This document shows positions 60,289 through 64,000 of a stretch of 64,000 bases of DNA, piece by piece. The stretch is from Cenococcum geophilum 1.58. Its lineage: Eukaryota; Ascomycota; Dothideomycetes; Gloniales; Gloniaceae. The notes under the pieces were generated by a model, which worked only from the letters and a program-made list of their open reading frames with translations, was not told where the DNA came from and did no database searches. How positions within the stretch are numbered: position 1 is the first letter of the stretch; every line of letters begins with the position of its first letter. The position numbers and the translations under genes were made by a program. The stretch lies in contig KV748222.1 in assembly GCA_001692895.1 (NCBI GenBank), positions 1,146,683 to 1,210,682 of the forward strand, given 5' to 3'.

Positions 60289-60705
60289 TTATATGGACAA
60301 TCGTACATTGCAGTACAAGTCTGTTGAGTTCAGTCGATCAGTGCTCGCAATGGTTTGCAGCATCCGCTGAATCCTAGTGTACTCGCTCCCAGTGGTAACC
60401 CACCCAAGAATGCCTTCAGAAATAGCAAGGGTTTGAATCTCTGAGTTCTTTTGCTGCTTTAGGTAGTCGCCAAACCACGCGGCGGCTCGATTCCCGCGAC
60501 CACGAGATGTAGCTGTTAATGCAATTAGTTTAGCTTCAACAAGTGATGGCCGCGAGCACACCATTTGCTGGCGGGAAGGAAACTTACTGCAATACCATAT
60601 CACAGTCTTGATGCCAGCGTTTCTGAACAGTGTGTGTAGGGCTGGAAGCGCTGCGTGCAAGCTCTCTGTAGGAAGATTGATAGATCCACGGATGAAGCCG
60701 CCCTT
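60289..60705 (-). CDS. Rhodanese-domain protein, partial
   Basis: On the minus strand, exon sequence GGFIRGSINLP and AALPALHTLF is followed by VIWYC, then an intron 60587-60513 (GTAAGT to AACAG, 75 bp). The next exon gives TTSRGRGNRAAAWFGDYL and LAISEGILGWVTTGSEYTR. The joined loop C-TTSRGR matches the rhodanese/Cdc25 active-site CX5R, so sulfur or arsenate chemistry is possible. The stop is at 60289. Upstream of about 60705 I find no exon with the expected N-terminal part (an LDVR-type strand). The gene may be 5'-truncated, or its first exon may be hard to see. It converges on the bZIP gene, with 93 bp between the stops. Confidence 0.75.
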   Translation of the reverse strand, partial: KGGFIRGSINLPTESLHAALPALHTLFRNAGIKTVIWYCSKFPSRQQMVCSRPSLVEAKLIALTATSRGRGNRAAAWFGDYLKQQKNSEIQTLAISEGILGWVTTGSEYTRIQRMLQTIASTDRLNSTDLYCNVRLSI

Positions 60706-61300
60706 GTTTTGTCAGAGGCAACCAAGCTGCATGCTCGGAAGATTGAAATTCAAAGTACCGTATGCTTCTTTTCTTCGGAGGGGATGCTTCCGATCAGGAC
60801 CCTGTCTAATAAGTCAACGTAGCGTCAAATGCGGGGGCTCCTAAATGGATTTATTGAATGACGTCAAGGATGCCTCGAAGGACCGCGCAAAGTGCGCTGT
60901 TGAGGCCTTGAACCTGCACAGTCTCCTGCTCAGCTTGAGATAGGATGATTCACTTGTACTAGGAGCTCACGACGATGGGGAATTCACCTGAGAGCACGCA
61001 TCCATGTCCCGAACGCGCTGGACGCGACGGCGCCAACGCGGGCGGAGCTTGCTAGTGGGTCTGAACAGAAGTCTGTAACATGGCATAGGTATTGCGGGTT
61101 GGCGACGGGATATGATAAGACTGAACATGAATCAACGTTTGGAGTTGCTGAAGAAGTATGGTAGACCAGTGAGAGTTTGGCGGCTGCTCGGTGTTGATGG
61201 GGACTTGGCCAGAGGTCGGCCCGAGCTCAAACAAAAGCTGTCTTCCCTCGCCGTGCAATACTGAAACATCTTAACTTCGCAACCCACCATCCCCTTTATC
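60706..61300. other. Intergenic or lost 5' part of rhodanese gene
   Basis: GC-normal sequence between the rhodanese fragment and the ferroportin-type gene. Minus-strand frames at 60706-60840 are open but show no domain. Small open frames elsewhere look random. The two genes would be divergent here, so promoters are expected, but no specific site is recognised. Confidence 0.4.
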
Positions 61301-63124
61301 ATGGCCTCGTCCGCGCCCGATCCTGAAGAAACCCCATTGCTTGCTGCCCCTGCCGGTCCGCCGCTCTAGGCTTGCGGCGGACCCTGCGACCGTGTATCTC
61401 GCAGAATAAAAAAGAGACTTTATATCTCACACATTGTCGACATGGAACTCCCGTGTCTTCGAGTTCGGCGCCGTCTTGTATCTTGCCACCATCTTCCCAG
61501 ACACTCTTTTGCCAATGTCCGTCTATGCCTTAACTCGCGGTGTTTCGGCAATTTTTTTAATCACCCGCTGTTGGTCGATATATCGATACCGGCAACCGGC
61601 TCACGGTTGTGAGGCAGTCAATTGGTAAGTCTGGAAGCGTGTGAAGGCATGGCAAGAGCTCAGTATCTAACCAGTTGGCAATGCCCTCTATAGTCTCGCA
61701 GCGATTGGCCGTTGCAGCATCCTGCGTTGCGTTTTGGTTCCTTGCCAGTGGATGGTCAATACCTCGGGGCTTGCAATGGGGGCTCTTTACCATGCTTACT
61801 GTCTTGGCATGCATTGAGAAGCTTGCCTCTGTTATGAATTTGGTGTCTGTAGAGAAGGACTGGGTGAGATTTGCCCAATCCGTAACCCTACGAACAATTC
61901 TGACTCATTATAGGTCGTAGTAATTGCCGAGCGGAATAAGCCTGTGCTTTGAGGTACGCCCTCCCTATTCCGTCTGCTGTTCTATATCCCTTCGCATCCT
62001 CTAATTGTAAAGTTAGACCTCAATGCGCAGATGCGCCGGATCGGCTTGATTTGCAAGCTTGCTGGGCCCTTCTTTATATCAATAATTGACGGGGCATCAG
62101 CTGAGGTAGCAATACTTTTGAACTTGGGCATGAACTTGGCATCAGTTGTGGTGGAGTATTTTGCCATCGCAAGGGTATATAAAAGGCCGTGTGGCTGCTA
62201 CCTGCATTATCGGCTAAATTACAATGCCAGGTTTACGAAGTCGTATTGGCCCTTCAGCAGTCAAAGACGTTATCTTGTAGCGAACAGCATAAGACAAAAC
62301 AAACCAGACGTATTACCAACTGGAGACACTATAGACGCCATGCGGGGATACTTACGGGACTTATATACCTACTTTCGCCACCAAGCTTTTCTCCCGTCAT
62401 TCTCTAGAGCTTTGCCCTACTTCACCGTCCTCAACTTTGCTGGTCAGATGGTCACCTACCTCCTTGCCAGCGGCTACAATTCCTTTCACATTGGCATCGC
62501 GCGGACCCTTTCGGTGATTTCTGAGATAGCATCTACATGGACTGCTCCTTCAGTCATGTCTGGGGTTGGCCCAATTCGGGCCGGTATATGGTTTATCAAC
62601 TGTCAGATCTTGTGCCTTGCCGGTGCAGCAGGTATCTTCTAGGGAGCACCAGACCCTATCGTAGCCGCTTCAGGTTTGGTTGTGGGAACTATCCTCAGCC
62701 AAGTTAGGCTTCGTAGATTCGATTTATGTGCTCAGATTATCGTGCAAGAGGTAAGTCCACAATATGCCAGCTCCACGAGAGACTGCAATAATCAACTGAC
62801 ATGTTTCTTTATAAGGAGGTGGAAGCCGAGCGCAGAGGATCCTTCTCATCGCTCGAAGCGTTATGGCAGAATCTCTTCGAGATATGCTCGTACGCGTCGA
62901 CCATCATCTTCTTCTGGCCGGAACAATTTCGTTGGCCAGTTCTCATGAGCTGTATGGTCGTCTTTTTCGCTGGCATTCTGTACACGTTCTTTGTCCGATC
63001 GCGAAGGGGTCATCTCCTTCATCTTCCAGCCTGCATCGCCCTACAAGACCGCAAGACAAGGTCGTCAGAACCATCTTCCGAGAGGTTACTCTTCGATCAA
63101 GAGACCTCTAACTCCGTTCCTTGA
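61301..63124 (+). pseudogene. Ferroportin-type (SLC40) iron transporter, inactivated
   Basis: Start ATG 61301 (MASSAPDPEETPLL), last frame stop 63122-63124. Family matches run LYISHIV, STWNSRVFEFGAVLYLAT, LLPMSVYALTRGVSAI, SPAVGRYIDTGNRLTVV. Then SQRLAVAASCV, LACIEKLASVMNLVSVEKDW, NAQMRRIGLICKLAGPFF, LPSFSRALPYFTVL, FAGQMVTYLLASGYN, GPIRAGIWFIN. Ferroportins are polytopic exporters of ferrous iron. Introns: 61625-61693, 61864-61913, 61954-62016, 62175-62230, 62751-62815. Lesions: TAG near 61367 (Gln expected), loss of one base near 61428, an extra base at the T-run near 61555, TGA at 61950-61952 (Arg expected), a probable frameshift at 62250-62340, and TAG near 62640 (Trp expected). Several are C-to-T or G-to-A changes. 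Confidence 0.85.
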
Positions 63125-64000
63125 ACAGTCATATGTGGTAGAGAAACTTGGAGATTGTAGAATTACGGAGACATTACAGAGGTATCAGAACCTTCGTACG
63201 ACGGCTAGATAATTATCTGTAAACAAATTGAGATTCAGCTTTACAGCCAATTGTAACCCTTCAATATGTGGACACAATTTCATCAATAATCTCGGGAAGC
63301 TGCGATGTAAGGATGGCGCCGTTTACGTACCATTATAAATCTCAGATTCACCTCTATAGCTTATTTAGCAATACTCCTAGGCTGCTAGCCCCCATACCTT
63401 CGACCCGCTAGTAGCTATCTATACGCTCTTTACGCCTCGATAGTGTGTATAATCAAGACTAAGATAAACGCCTACTAGCTGTTAACGTACAGTATAGATA
63501 AATGGATTCTTGATATGGAGTCGGGTTTAATTATTAACCCACACTTTCTATAACATAAGCAATGACATTCCACGTAACGTAGCCCACCTTTACCAGCAGC
63601 TTAATTAGCGGTATTCCCGACGAATAAAATTTACACTTAAGTTGGTAGTAATTTGCCTACGCTAGTAGGGAGGGTGACCAACCCGCTTTAGCTATACCCT
63701 TATTATAATAGAGAAGGCGAGCCAAATATAGGATGGGTAATGTTAATATACTAATTAATTATTATGGGCATTGGCTATATATAGGGGATTAGGACCTATA
63801 AAAGCTACTTTAAAAGCGGAATAACTATAGGCCCTATAGCCGGCTAGGCGTAGCTTAGGGTGGCGGGCTTATAATAGCTTAATAAAGGGCAGAGCTGTAG
63901 AAACGCGTTATCCTCTAAATTTAAGCCCCTATTATATAACCGCTAACTACTTTTAGCTTACTAAATATCGTCTTATCCGCTATAAATAATATAGCGCGGC
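63125..64000. other. 3' flank and start of next AT-rich block
   Basis: To about 63340 the sequence looks like ordinary intergenic DNA. From about 63345 CA and TG become rare and words such as CTATAGC and CTAGTAG increase, like the RIP-affected blocks. No coding motif or element end was recognised before the window ends. Confidence 0.5.

Overview
The window looks like an AT-rich, repeat-dense block from a filamentous ascomycete (Pezizomycotina). Transposon relics on both strands carry in-frame TAG/TAA where Gln or Trp is expected, and the dinucleotides CA and TG are depleted. That is the footprint of repeat-induced point mutation (RIP). Splice sites, short introns and the gene families at the edges also fit a filamentous fungus. 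I cannot name the species.

Left part (1-35390). An unrecognised 1.9-kb stretch is followed by a 5'-truncated, frameshifted pseudogene of an uncharacterised fungal family (minus strand, 1878-4145). A deep transposon nest then begins. A truncated Ty3/gypsy element (family B, 5478-26764) was hit by a minisatellite-bearing TIR element (5996-11560), which was hit by a hAT transposon (8017-11527). The same gypsy-B copy was hit by a second gypsy (family A, 11621-25191), which was hit by a Tad-like LINE (18792-24343). Next comes a Crypton relic (about 26765-35390, minus strand) split by a Ty1/copia element (27182-33241), whose gag region was hit by a 464-bp foldback MITE (27819-28282). Target-site duplications support most of these steps.

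Middle (35391-39052). A less mutated island holds a chromate-transporter (CHR family) pseudogene in which several Gln codons have become stops.

Right-centre (39053-59034). One unidentified, very intron-rich plus-strand gene appears to have been stretched to about 20 kb. A 310-bp MITE, a second, inverted copy of the minisatellite element (39817-41940), a second gypsy-B copy (42182-48097) and a second LINE copy (50382-56023) all lie inside it. Three of these four insertions fall within introns, and removing them restores intron lengths of 51-52 bp. At least 14 putative introns are seen, most 49-57 bp, and several share an 18-nt core around the branch point, as introner-like elements do.

Right edge (59035-64000). 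A gene island holds an apparently intact bZIP regulator, a partial rhodanese-domain gene, and a ferroportin (SLC40)-type transporter gene damaged by stops and frameshifts. AT-rich sequence resumes near 63345.

The two most unusual items are the TIR element built from five colinear minisatellite arrays, present in two copies, and the intron family in the interrupted gene.
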